The notes beneath the pieces are model-generated. The model saw only the letters and a program-made list of their open reading frames with translations, did no database searches and had not been told where the DNA came from. DNA of 64,000 nucleotides from contig NC_044004.1 of NCBI RefSeq assembly GCF_900496995.4, positions 51,242,224-51,306,223 of the forward strand, in the 5' to 3' direction. Positions 13,440-25,200 of this stretch are shown here, in pieces. Origin of the DNA: Aquila chrysaetos chrysaetos (taxonomy: Eukaryota; Chordata; Aves; Accipitriformes; Accipitridae). The translations under genes were made by a program, and so were the position numbers. Each line of letters starts with the position of its first letter. Positions within the stretch are counted from its first letter, which is position 1.

Positions 13440-15215
13440 TAAGCCTACAGGAGGGATATCACTTGGGAACATCTTTTAGCAAGGGGTAGGGGACCTGATG
13501 ATAAAGGACACAGAAAGGACTGAGGTATGCAAAATCATCTTTGCCTCAGTCTTTACCGGTAAGACTGTCCTTAAGAAATCTGAGGCTCCTGACATGAGTG
13601 GGAAACTCTGGAGCAAGGAGGACTTATTCTTGGTGGAAGAGGATCAGGTAAGGAACATTTAAACAAATTGGACATACATTAAGTCCATGGGCTCTGATGG
13701 GATGCACCCACAAGTACTGAGGGAGCTAGCAGGTAGGATTGTGGGGCCACTCTTGCTAATGTTTGGAAGGTTGTGGTCCTCAGGGGAGGTTCCCAAGGAT
13801 GGGAGGAAAGGAAATGTCACTTCTGTCTTCAAGAAGGGCAGGAAAGAGGATCTGGGGAAGTACAAGCTGGTCTCCCTCACTTTGACCACTGGGAAGGTGA
13901 TGGAGGAAATAAACCTGGAAATCATTCCTAAACACAAGAAGGACAAGATGAAGGAGTAGTCAGCATGGATTTATGAAGGGACAAGCATGCCTGACCAGCC
14001 TGATAATGATGAGATGACTGGCTTGGTAGATGAGGGGAGAGCAGTGGTTGCTGTTTATTTGTTGAGTAGACTTTAGTAGGCTTTCAATTCTGTTTCCCAT
14101 GACATCCGCATAGACAAGGTGATGAAGTATGGGTTAGATAAATGGACAGTTGATTGCAAACTATCTGAACTGCCAGACCAGAGAGTTGTTATCATGAAGT
14201 CCAGTTGTGGCACGAAGCCCAGCTGGAAGCCAGTCACTAGCAGTGTACCCTAGGAGAGGATACTGAGGTCAATACTGTTGAACATCTTCATTAATGATCT
14301 GGATGGTGGGGCAGAGTCTACCATCAGCAAGTTTGCAGATGACAAAACTGGGAGGAGTGGCTGACAACCAGAGGGTCGTGCTGCCATCCAGAGGGACCTG
14401 GACAGGCTGGAGAAATGGGCTGACAGGAACCTCATGCAGTTCAACAAGGGGAAGCGCAAACTACTGCACCTGAAGAGGAACAAGCCCATGCACGAGTACC
14501 TGCTGGGGGCCAAGTGGTTGTAAAGCAGATTTACAGAAAATGACCTGGGCATCCTGGCGGACAGCAAGTTGACCATAAGCCAGCAATGTGCCCTTGCAAC
14601 AAGGAAGACCATCAGCTTCTTCGGGGGCATTAGGAACATTGCCAGCAGGTCAAAGGAAGTGATCCTTCCTCCAGCACTGGTGAGACATAAATGGAGTGCT
14701 GGGTCCAGTCCTGGGATCCCCGTACAAGGGAGATATGGATTTACTGGAGTGCAGAGAATGGGTCACAAGATGATTAAGGGACTGGACCATCTGTCATACA
14801 AGGAAAGACTGAGAGAGCTGGGACTGTACAGCCTCAAGAAGAGACAGCTGAGGGAGGATCTCATCAATGTGTAAGAATATCTGATATTGGGGGGAAGGGG
14901 ATAGAGAAGATGGAGCCCAACTCTTCTCAGTGTTATCCAGTGACAGGACAAGAGGCAATGGGCACAAACGGAAGTACAGGAAATCCCATTTAAACATAAA
15001 CATACTTTTTTTCTTCCTGTGAGAGTGGTCAAACACTGGCACAGGTTGCCCAGAGGAGTTGAGAGGTTGTGAAGTCTCTATCATTGGAGATACTCAAAAC
15101 CTGACTATGCATGTCCCTGAGCAACTTGCTCTAGCTGACTGTGCTCTGAGCTTGGAGGCTGGAGTAGGCAATCCCCAGAGTCACCTTCCAGCCCCAACCA
15201 GTATACGATTGTGTG
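13440..15215 (+). mobile_element. CR1 LINE, 5'-truncated and decayed
   Basis: About 1.8 kb matches the reverse-transcriptase half and 3' end of an avian CR1 non-LTR retrotransposon in sense orientation. The conserved CR1 order is visible: a 'Ser-Met/Gly-Ser-Asp-Gly-Met-His-Pro' block near 13687, a Val-Phe-Lys-Lys-Gly block near 13830, an Asn-Asp-Leu plus FADD block at 14281-14343, and the downstream 'tgaccataagccagcaatgtg' type segment near 14570. The end near 15200 is a degenerate form of the CR1 tail, after 'accttccagccccaacca'. The 5' part of the element is missing, as is usual for CR1 copies. Stops and indels break the frame throughout, so it is long dead. The exact left edge is uncertain by some tens of bases. 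Confidence 0.85.
13687..14345 (+). pseudogene. CR1 reverse transcriptase, broken
   Basis: This is the RT-coding part of the CR1 copy. The first open piece (13687-13956) carries the N-terminal RT palm region and ends in a stop at 13957-13959. The catalytic block reads Phe-Ala-Asp-Asp at 14332-14343. Right after it, by comparison with the usual CR1 reading (ADD followed by Thr-Lys-Leu-Gly), two bases seem to be lost, which shifts the frame. A stop also replaces part of the expected Gly-Val-Pro-Gln-Gly block just upstream, near 14251. No functional enzyme can be made. The family comparison is from memory. Confidence 0.8.
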
Positions 15216-16512
15216 AACTGCATCTAGAGGGAAGAAAAAAATTCTCACCAAGTACGAACAGGAAGCTCTTTAACAAAATTGGGAAAAGTATTTGATTGTG
15301 ATTGACTGAGCAATTTGTGAAAGTGAGGGTCAGCTTTACTCAAGTGAAAGAAATATCTGCCTAGTTTCATCAGCTTCTAATATTTCTAAAGTTCATTCTT
15401 AATCACATAAGAAAAAAAAAAAAAAAAGAGAAACAACTCTGTTCTTCCTATTTTGTATTATGTGTTGGCTTTGGTGGGATAAAGGACAGATCCCAAAGAT
15501 AAAACTTTGGATTGCAAACTGACTTTGAACATTTGCCTTGTGATAAATCATTGTTTTGACCAGGAATGCTTAATACCATTTGGTCTCAACAGTTATTCCA
15601 GCCGTAGCTGCCAGAGATCCCATGCTAAATTCAGATTTACATTAAGCTTTTTCATATTACTTTTCCTGGTGGGTAAAATATAACTTTTAAAGTATAGCAG
15701 TATAGCTGCCTTATTCAGCTCAACCATAAAATAACGGTCAATGCAATACACTCAAGCTGAAGGCACTAACAGCCAATTATCCCACAAGTGGTGGTTTTTG
15801 CAGAGCTAACCTTTTAGCTGTCTTCTTTACTATGTCTTCTCCACAGCTGCCAGTGCTGCTGTGTTTACATTACAATCTAAACAGACAGTATCTATTTTTG
15901 CTTTGGATACAGACAAAAAATTCATGTTTAAAATGTCTAAAGGAGAGTTACAGCCTAGCACAACAGAGTTGCATCCAGTTTCCTTTCTCTTTTTATCTTC
16001 TGCCTGCAAGGTTACAGGAACAGTTTAAAAGTACACCTGCTCTTGTCCAAAAGTCCTTTCTGTTGCCAACTGCACTAAGGGTTGCTCTGTAGTTTCCTGT
16101 TTTGTCACAAAAGCAGTAAATGCATTTTAAACTTGCAGGAAATGCCAGTGAAACTCCTGGAATACTTATGGTTATTCTAGCATAGTCTGAGTCATATTAG
16201 CACCAAGATGCTAGGAAGCCTGAAATGCTCTTAGAAATATTGTCTCTGTTGATGAATCAAAGACCAACTTCTCCAGGTCTGACTAATTGTCAACTTTCTG
16301 CAGGCCTAGGAGATTTGGTAGCCTCCCTCACCATGCAGGGGAAGTGTTAAACTGATGAAGCTGCCCAGAATCACAGGAGAGAAAGCAAGGAAGGTTGCTG
16401 TGGAAAAGAACCAAGTATTAGTATTTGACAGATTTTAATGACTACCCTCAAACTCATCTCAGCCATATGCCAGTCATACCAATTCAGTTCAGTCTGTAAT
16501 TCTAACACCTTC
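15216..16512. other. Gene-free spacer between CR1 copies
   Basis: No supported gene. It contains a 16-base A run at 15412-15427, 200 bases beyond the CR1 end, and otherwise unremarkable AT-rich DNA. The 86-codon plus-strand frame at 15832 shows no known domain. Confidence 0.6.
15412..15427 (+). repeat. (A)16 homopolymer
   Basis: A plain run of 16 A followed by GAGAAA. It is not the tail of the CR1 copy, since avian CR1 elements end in short octamer-type repeats and not poly(A). Confidence 0.85.
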
Positions 16513-16604
16513 ATTGTTTAGTGGTAGACTTGGCAGTGTTAGGTTTACAGTTGGACTCTATGATCTTAAGGGGCTCTTCCAACCTAAATGATTCTATAAT
16601 CTAT
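16513..16604 (+). mobile_element. CR1 3' tail fragment
   Basis: About 90 bases match the extreme 3' end of a CR1 element: 'gtttagtggtagacttgg', then 'ttggactctatgatcttaa', then 'cttccaacctaaatgattct'. It ends in a degenerate ATTCTATA repeat, the diagnostic avian CR1 tail. The short length fits the strong 5' truncation typical of these elements. It is less decayed than the copy at 13.4-15.2 kb and is a separate insertion in the same orientation. Confidence 0.85.
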
Positions 16605-18058
16605 GGTATACTAAGTGCACACATACACTATTATCATGAGTGCTGAAGTTTGCAGCAAACCTTCCCAACAGAAGCAGCATCAAACTAGTATCCAGGCATT
16701 AGCAACAAATGACTTGAATCAACATTTACTTCTCCAAGAATCAAAGCTAGGATCTTTTGCAGGCAAAGGGAAAATAAGAAGTGTTGCTAACAGGTGTGCA
16801 GAAAGGTCTATCACAAGGTAACCATATGACCAGCCTTAAGACTGAGCTTCATTTTCCCATTGGGACCTAACACAGGGATGGTCCACCACTACTTATTGCA
16901 GAGATTTGCTCATGATTTTGCTATGTTACAACCACAGAAACTAGATGCTGCAAACAGCAGCTCTCACTCATACACTGTGTAGATGACCATCCTACAAGAA
17001 GCACAAGGGGACTTTATTCAGTCAGTATGAATGCTCCCTCTGCTGACACCATTGGAACCTTGTTTGGAAACTCAAGCACTGTTGAGACACGAGTCAGTAA
17101 ACTTGGTTTTCTTGGGCCCTAGCCTGGAGTTTACAGGCCAAAGTCCGATGTGTAGTTTTAAGCCACTCTCATTTTAAGATATTTATAGTTAGGGCAGTGC
17201 TCAGCACTGCCCTCATTTTCCACTTTGTTCAAAAGAGATGTGAAAATTAGGGACAATTTCTGCCATATTTTTTTTTTCCTTCTGCATTCCCAGTGATAAA
17301 ACAAAGCAAAGCAAAAGGAAGAGCTAGGCTGAGCCCCGCTCAAATCATGATGCTTGCAATTAGCACACAAACATGCTCATTAACCAAATGCGTTGTAGCC
17401 TAACTCTACGGACCACAGGGAGCAGGAGCTGAATCACAGCTGAGCAGGGCTAGCTAGAGCTTGGGTTTCATGCAGTAGACATTTGTGGAGTCAGTCCAGC
17501 AAGATAAAATGTGTTTTCTAATTCCACCTGTCATGAGTTCACAGTCTGAATGGAGTAACCTGCCAGGTACTAAGCGAATGTAGCACCGCTGAGGCTCATG
17601 ATAGGAAACAAGCAAAATTCCTGCTCAGTACAAAAATAATGTCAGTGGTTGGATTTTTCCCCCCCTTGTTAATTTGTTTTATAAAGTTTTTACTTCATTT
17701 TCAGCTGGTCATTTCTATAGAAAGAAGAGTAGGACCAAAGTTTGCTACACTGAATGAAGGAGGATTTAAAGAACCATTACAGAGTACACATGCTGCCCCT
17801 TCACAGAACATGAACCATTATTTGACAGTATTTGACATGTTTGAAGTGGCTTTGCTGTTACATACAATATTTTACCACCTCCTGATTACAAGATTCTGAA
17901 TCAGCTATAGGCAAAAATCCTAGAACCATAAAAATTAGAAGACAGATAAATAGTTTATATGCATTGTCAGGAAGACATAATTTTCTGATGATATTTTAAA
18001 TGTTTGGGGTAGAGAGTATTGACACAAAGTAACTTAATGGAAAACAATATAGGAATAG
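16605..18058. other. Gene-free spacer before the LTR
   Basis: I see no gene. The 86-codon plus-strand frame at 17639 follows a T-rich stretch ending in CAG (near 17704), a possible but unsupported splice acceptor. Otherwise this is AT-rich unique-looking DNA. Confidence 0.55.
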
Positions 18059-18063
18059 CTAAG
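18059..18063 (+). repeat. Target-site duplication, left copy
   Basis: CTAAG directly precedes the LTR and is repeated exactly at 19213-19217 after its last base. The next base out differs on each side, so the duplication is five bases. Among endogenous retroviruses, five bases usually points to class III (ERVL-like), while class I gives four and class II six. Confidence 0.85.
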
Positions 18064-19212
18064 TGTGATGGGTTGACCCTGGCTGGTTGCCAGGTGCCCA
18101 CCAAAGCCATTCTATCACTCCCCCTCCTCAACTGGACAGGGGAGAAAAAAAAAAATATAACAAAGAGCTTGTGGGTCGAGATAAGGACAGGAGAGAGATC
18201 ACTCACCACTTACCGTCACAGGCAAAACAGACTCAACTTGGGGAAAATTAACTCACTTTATTACAAATCAATCAGAGCAGAGTAATGAGAAATAAAACCA
18301 AATCTCAGAACACCTTCCCTCCACCCCTCCCTTCTTCCCGGGCACAACTTCACTCCCGGCTTCTCTACCAACCCCCCCCCCGCGGCACAGGGGGACGGGG
18401 AATGGGGTTTACGGTCAGTTCATCACACGTTGTTTTCTGCCGCTTCATCCTCCTCAGGGGGAGGACTCAACTCACTCTTCCCTGCTCCAGCGTGGGGTCC
18501 CACCCACGGGAGACAGTCCTCCACGAACTTCTCCAACGTGGGCCATTCCCACGGGCTGCAGTTCTTCACGAACTGCTCCAGCATGGGTCCTTTCCACGGT
18601 GTGCAGTCCTTCAGGAGCACACTGCTCCAGCGTGGGTCCCCCACGGGGTCACAAGTCCTGCCAGAAAACCTGCTCCGTGGGCTCCTCTCTCCACAGATCC
18701 GCAGGTCCTGCCAGGAGCCTGCTCCAGCGCGGGGTTCCCACGGGGTCACAGCCTCCTTCAGGAACCCACCTGCTCCAGCGTGGGGTCCTCCACGGGCTGC
18801 AGGTGGATATCTGCTCCACCGTGGACCTCCATGGACTGCAGGGGGACAGCCTGCCTCACCATGGTCTTCACCACGGGCCGCAGGGGAATCTCTGCTCCGG
18901 CGCCTGGAGCATCTCCTCCCCCTCCTTCTTCACTGACCTTGGTGTCCGCAGGGTTGTTTCTCTTACATGTTCTCACTCCTCTCTCCGGCTGCCGAATCTG
19001 CCTGTCCCAACTTTTTTTCCTTCTTAAAAATGTTATCACAGAGGCGTTACCACTATCGCTGATTGGCTCGGCCTTGGCCGGCGGCGGGTCCATCTTAGAG
19101 CCGGCTGGTATTGGCTCTCTCTCGAACACAGGGGAAGCTTCCAGCAACTTCTTACAGAAGCCACCCCTGTAACCCCCCCCGCTACCAAAACCTTGCCAAC
19201 AAAACCAATACA
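18064..19212. mobile_element. Solo LTR of an avian endogenous retrovirus
   Basis: A 1,149-bp unit starting TGTGATGGG and ending CCAATACA, so it has the TG...CA ends of a retroviral LTR, and it is flanked by a perfect 5-bp duplication. It has no internal gag, pol or env region, which makes it a solo LTR left by recombination between two LTRs. It is far richer in GC and CpG than its surroundings. Orientation is not certain: reading on the minus strand gives a TATA-like T/A stretch near 19030 and an AATAAA at 18260, which favours minus, but a plus-strand AATAAA also exists at 18291. The 295-codon plus-strand frame inside it (18285-19172) is an artefact of the CpG-rich tandem repeats, not a viral protein. 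I recall close relatives as common in bird genomes. Confidence 0.88.
18485..18894 (+). repeat. Tandem array inside the LTR (about 9 units of 40-50 bp)
   Basis: A unit starting CTCCAGCGTGGG and continuing with CCACGGG and a C/T/G-rich remainder repeats with drift at about 18485, 18532, 18577, 18625, 18672, 18722, 18773, 18814 and 18854. Each unit holds CGTGGG facing CCACGG, so each can fold on itself. The array makes up more than a third of the LTR and explains both the long spurious frames on the two strands and the CpG density. Confidence 0.8.
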
Positions 19213-19217
19213 CTAAG
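19213..19217 (+). repeat. Target-site duplication, right copy
   Basis: CTAAG, an exact match to 18059-18063, directly follows the terminal CA of the LTR. Confidence 0.85.
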
Positions 19218-22200
19218 GTTATTACTTTATATACCCATTGGACACACTTTCCACTGAGCCATGAAGTTGATCTCTGCACAGCCATTGCATCTCTTCTTAT
19301 CAGTGCTGATTTATTACAATTTTTGCCTGCAAGAGCATATGCATCAAACATTAAATCACAGTAATTTGTGCCTCTTCCACAGCCAAGCCAAGGGCCAAAA
19401 TACCAGGTTTGGATGACACTGACCTCCCACAGCTGCCATCAGGTATTGGTGTCATTTGAGAAAACAGAGAACACATGGGGACCAAGCCTCTATAACCTTG
19501 GAGAGTTTTTTTTGCATCAATCACTTCAAAACTTTAAATGCCAAATGTTTGAAAATCAGCAGTTAAGGCATTTACACTCCCAGCCCACTGCAGCCAGTGT
19601 TGCTGTGGCAAGGTAAGTAGGAAGAGGCTCACTATAAAAGTGTTTAGAATATGTGTGCAAAAAGTGCCAGTATTTCATGAAGTGAAAATGTTGCCTCAAA
19701 ATGCTGCTGGAATAGCACAGCTCTTGTTTCCAGGGATGGAGGCAAAAATCAAAGCACCACAAAGGTACACTTGTAGAAAATTCTAGCAGTTATTAATATC
19801 TTGTTTCCATAATTCTTTTGCCCATGGCTAGAAAGAAGAGTTTTTAAACACTTACTAGCTGTTCATCATTTTCCTGGACTCAATGGTTTGGTAGCATTTG
19901 CATTCTATAGCCAAATCATGCTTCTTCCAGTAAGAGACCGAGGAACTTCTACTTGGTTAATGCAAGAGATGCTATTGCTAACATATATGGTCTAGTTCAA
20001 ATAGAAGTAACAGGACTTCTAAGACCTGCATACCTTGGCATTTGAGCTAAGCATGTCTTAAAATCCTTCTTGGACCAGACTTAGAAACTGATGGGAAGAT
20101 TTAGGAAAACAGTGTTGATAGAAAAGCAACCTGAACTATCAGGAAGGAATGAAGAGTCAGATTTGGTGATCATGAGATGAGGTCTGAGCTCTATCTGTAA
20201 CTAAAATACATCTGGTTCAAATCATAAGAGATTTTTAATTTTGCTCTGGGTTCCTCTATCAGAATAAAATATTTTGTCTAGTTTCAAAGGCACTTGAGAT
20301 ACAACAGCAGACAGGCAGTACTGCTAGATGGCTCCTGTGGTATCTATTACTGGGCATCTGTCACACATATCCCTGGGCTGTTTCTCAATGCTGTTGTTTT
20401 AAAGATGACAGACATGTTTTCATTCAGAAAGGTTGTCTATTTATATCCCCTAGACACAGCTGCTTTCACTGCTCTGTAGAAGCTTTATCCAAAGAGCAAG
20501 GAGGCCTGTGTAATCTGAAGGATGCTCTTCCCACTGAGATGATGTATACAAGCATGTCTGCCTGGGAAGGCATGGGGAGCAAAGCTAAAGTTAGGGCTAG
20601 TCCATAAATATTGGTCCCAGTTAGCTTAGCCATGCGGTTTTTAGCTGGGAACACACATTCACTTTGTCAGAAACAATGCATGAAAAGCAGCACCTATATA
20701 CCTAATGGTTTATAAGCATGTTTTCAGAAATTAACACTAAGAGGGGGAAAATTCACGGGGGACCTACCAGTTGCTGTCCTGGGCACTGCAGTGAAGAAGG
20801 ATGGAGTGAACAGCAGATAGCCTTCCTGAGTCAACAATGTCCCCAGTGTCCCAGCAGCAAGAGGGGGTGTGTGCATGACACATCTAGAGACAAGCACTTC
20901 GCAACACACCCAGCCACCAGAATAAGCCCTTAGTTATCAGTCAGGGCTGTCACCCCACTCTGAGCTCTGTGCTGAATGTGGAGCTGTCTGAGGGGTCCTC
21001 AAGGATCACGGTGATGGCTTTTGGCTCTGGACCCCAAACGTTGTTCCGAACTTGTGCCAAAGGCTTCCTGCAGGCTAGCCCGCTGCTGGAGGAACATGTT
21101 ACTCAGACAATATGTTGATACCCACTGGCTCATCCTATAGAGACAGCAGGACAGACACCTGAAGACTGTCCCTGTAGGAAGCCACTTACAAGATATCCTG
21201 GTTTTCAGCTGGGCCTTAAGTTGGCACAAACTTATTTCTGATGTTTTTTCTGCTGGAAATTTAGAGGGAAAGACAACATGCTCTGCAAGGAAAAAAAAAC
21301 TTCTTATATCAGTGGAAGTCTTGCCAGTGACTTCAAAAAGGCCAGGATTTTACAGTGATCTGATGGTATAAATACAAATACTGAGCAAAAATTTGGGGTC
21401 ATCCCTACCCATTTCTGGTCTTTCCAGGCCCCATCTACCACAAAGAACAGTATTACAAATTAATCTAAATGCACTTGTCTGACCCCGCAGTTTCAGTTTC
21501 AACACAGCAAAATTCTGCCTGGTGAAAATGATGGGCTTGCTGTTACTTTAGCCCTCCCTAAAATTACTACTTTAATAGTACAGTTTCACTGCAAGACACT
21601 TATTCTTTATAAAGATTCAGCAAATGAGAATCCGACTATGTATTAAAGCACTGGGATAACTTCATTAATTCACTGCAGGGAATGGTGTGGAGGAAACCCT
21701 CATACCTTATGCTTTAAGCCCAACATTAATAACACTAAACAGACAGACTCACAGCTTGTCCATTTAAAAATGATTAAAAAAAAAAATCACAATGACCAGT
21801 CAAGACTCACTGAATTTCCTGCTGTTCTCATAATTTTCCCCTGAATCTGGATACATCTGAGGAGTTAAAGACGTGCTATTAATGCCTTAAACCAACATAT
21901 GTTCACTCATCTGATTATTTCCACATGTTTCCTTGAGTAGCATAAGGAGCAGGTAGCCAGTAGATTTAAGGTGTATTGAAGATATTGCTTAGAGCTAAGG
22001 CAGCAGTGCACTTTTTCCTTCTCAGAGGTAAACTGCAAAAAATGGACATTAATAATCAAGTAACGTTCACTGCAGAGTGGTGATATAATTCAGCCATGGA
22101 ACACTCTCTTCCACATACCATCACGGACCACAGCCACTTCTTCTGCAAGAAGCTGAAGACCCGCAGTAAAAGACAGAAAGCTTTAGAAATCAGTGCATTA

Positions 22201-25200
22201 TAGACAGAAAGTAGGAGATACTGAAAGAATCGCAGAAGAAACACTTGCCCTTGGAATAAGGATGACTTCACCTGATGTTGAGTTCTTTACTACCTCTTGC
22301 TTCCACATGCACAAATCCTCTGATTGCTTAAACACCCAGACATTGAATTCTCGTCTCCTCAGGGCTTAGGGCTGCCATTAGAGCCTGCTATTCCCTATCA
22401 CTCAAGTTGGGTGTAAAAAGTACCCAGGAGACAAGATTAGAGCTTTAGCATCTCCTGATCATGCTGCATTCAGAGACAAAAGCCACACTGGTGTAAACTG
22501 AGTATTTCCCCACTCCCCCATCTGTTTCAAGTGACTATACAGCCTATGCCAGCTCCACCTCCACAACTGGGCTGTTTCTTATCAGCCCAGCTGCCTCAAG
22601 CTGTTATTAGCTATTATGCTACTGATTATCGTTATCTCTCAGGCACATCTTCAGAGAAGCTTGAATTTGCACATGCTCTCTGCCTCCCAAACCATCTCTG
22701 CTTGAACAGATCCATAAAATCTGGGATGCCAAATGCCCATTACCATTAACTTTCACTATAGCAGCGTGCATACACCCCCTGACAGCACCCGGCGAAGAGA
22801 AGGAGCTGCCCTTGCAGCACTGCTGGAGGCACGATGTGCTCACCCACTGCTGTGCCCTCCCAGCTGAAAAATTAACCTAATACACATCCATGGGAATGGG
22901 GTTAAAAGATCATTTGATGGTGATCAGCAACACCCCAAACCTCCTGTTTAGTGTTGTTAGCAACCCAGCGTACGGTAGCTATGAGACGTATCCTGTGGCT
23001 TCCTGGCAGAGACCACAGAGAAGCGCACGGGTTAACCAGGCACAAAACTGCAGTCAGGCCTGCAGGTAGGACTGCAGCCTTTCCCAAAGCAAAGGGGAAG
23101 CAACAGGCCTGCGTGACACAGCCATGTGGCCGCAACAGTGTTTTCGGGCCCTGCATGTGGCAAGGAAGGAACCCCCCAGGAAGCTTCAGGGATCAGAGGA
23201 AGCTCAGGGGCCAGGCTCTGGCTCCGCCGGCTGCGGTCGTGAAGATCACATCCAGATGTGGAAACAGCTACAGCAAACAAGCAACCCCCCCCAATCATTC
23301 CTGAAGAGAAACATTATGGCAAGTGAATAACTAATTAAATCAAGGGCACTTTGGTGGAGGAACCGAACGCCCCTACGGGTGGCACCAACGGCCCCATCAG
23401 CTTCTCACAAATACTCAGTGACTCTGTGTTTGGGTAACAGCAAGAAGTCATTCAGGAGGCAGAGCCCCTTTACACCAGGCACTATACACCTTGGGGCCGG
23501 GGGGTTTCCCTGCCCCTCTGGGTCTGCAGTCCCAGTCCTTGAGGACTGGAATGAAACAGAACAGCAAAACAAAATGCCTCAGGGCTGGGAGGGGGAAAAA
23601 AAATATGCAATAAACTGGGCTCTATTAACACTGAACACTGAATTTCTGGCAAGGGCTTAGTTAAAGTTAAGCCTCCAGATGTAACAGCGTACTACATCTA
23701 ACCTCCCCCAAAACATGCAAAGCTCGGCCTCACTATCTACAGGGCAGCAGCTGTGCAAGCCAGATTCAGGTCTTAGGTGCACTAGTGTATGGAGTTATAC
23801 AGAATCAAAGTCAATTCATCAGCAGCTATAAAGTGACCGATGGCTTTGCTGCAGTCGATAGCACTATGTTCATTAACTCCAGCTGATAATCTGGCCCTTG
23901 GGGTTTGATTCAGACACAAATCTTTAATCAGCTAAACACCAACATGAGAAGCTGCAGATGCATTTGTGGACAGCCTATCAATTAGAACAGGAAGAAAGAG
24001 GTGATTTTCCCATGTATGTTTAACAGCTATGGGTTTTTTTTGTTTTCAAATCTAACATCAGTCAGACCCAATATGTCTCTTTAGAGCAAGCTACATAAAC
24101 CAGAGTCCCTGTCCTTATATATAAAAACAACGCAGTGCAGCTGAGGACTACGATGTATATTATTAGTCTTGATACACTGCAGTTTCATTACATTCCAGGG
24201 CAGTTGTCTGAGTCGATTGCAATGCCCAGAGTGCTGGTGATTGCAGTCCAGGGGCCGGCTGAACTAAAAGCCAAACAAGATGCTAGGGAGTAGGTAAATG
24301 CAGATTCCCTCTGGCTTTCAGAAGGAAATTAAAGCTCTTCATTTTGTTTCCTGGTAAGAATCTCCCTGCTGAGCAACGCTGCTGTGCCGTGGTGCCAGAG
24401 ATCCTCCTGGAATTCCCACAGTTCAGGAATTTCCTTAATCTGATCAACTCTTACGGTTGAGGAGCAGAAGGAATGATAAGACTTTCAGAGAGGAGTCTTA
24501 CTGAAAAAGTAAAGTAAAGGTGGGATTAAGCAGAAAGGAAATCCATTCTCTACAAGCCCTGCATGTGATCCTAGGAAGAGGACAGCATTAATGTAACATC
24601 CCACCTGGCCTGGGCAGGAAGGATCTGGGTCTTCTCAGGTCAGGTGAAGGTCCCAGGCAGAGCTGGCTCCTGGCCAGCAGTCAGGCTGTGTCCATCTTGC
24701 ACAAGAACAGTTTGGCCCAAGGCCTGACATGAAGGTGATAGAAGATTGGCTCCAGTGGGCTTCCTGCAACCTTCCCCTCCCTCAAGAAAAGCCTTGGACA
24801 CCTCCTTTCCTAGTGAGCCAGGTAAGGCTGTAAGTAATAATAGCCGGACTGCAGAGATGGCATTTGAAGAGTAACCAAAGCATGTACTGGTTGAAGGCAG
24901 CCTGGGCAGTACAGAGCAAATGGTGCAGATGCTGTGCCTTATTCACCCTTCTGCAGAGGGCATGCTGTAAGGTGTCCGTACATAAACAACTTCAGAGATG
25001 GCGAGGTGCCACAGGCAGCACTGGGATGCATCATAGTGACACAGAACACACCTGTTAGCGATGCTACTGCAGATCTGGCTGGAAGATGCCAATGCTTGGG
25101 CAGATCGACAGACAAGCATTGATTTACAAAGCATTTAATTAGCAGAGGTTCCCCGCTCGTTTTGGCTGCTTAGCCAAGGGATGCAAAGGCTGTCTGCCTC

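Noticed and set aside
18285-19172. 295-codon plus-strand frame and its 142-197 codon partners on both strands
   Set aside because: It lies wholly inside the LTR and is produced by the CpG-rich tandem repeat. Long frames occur in several phases on both strands, and no retroviral protein domain is present.
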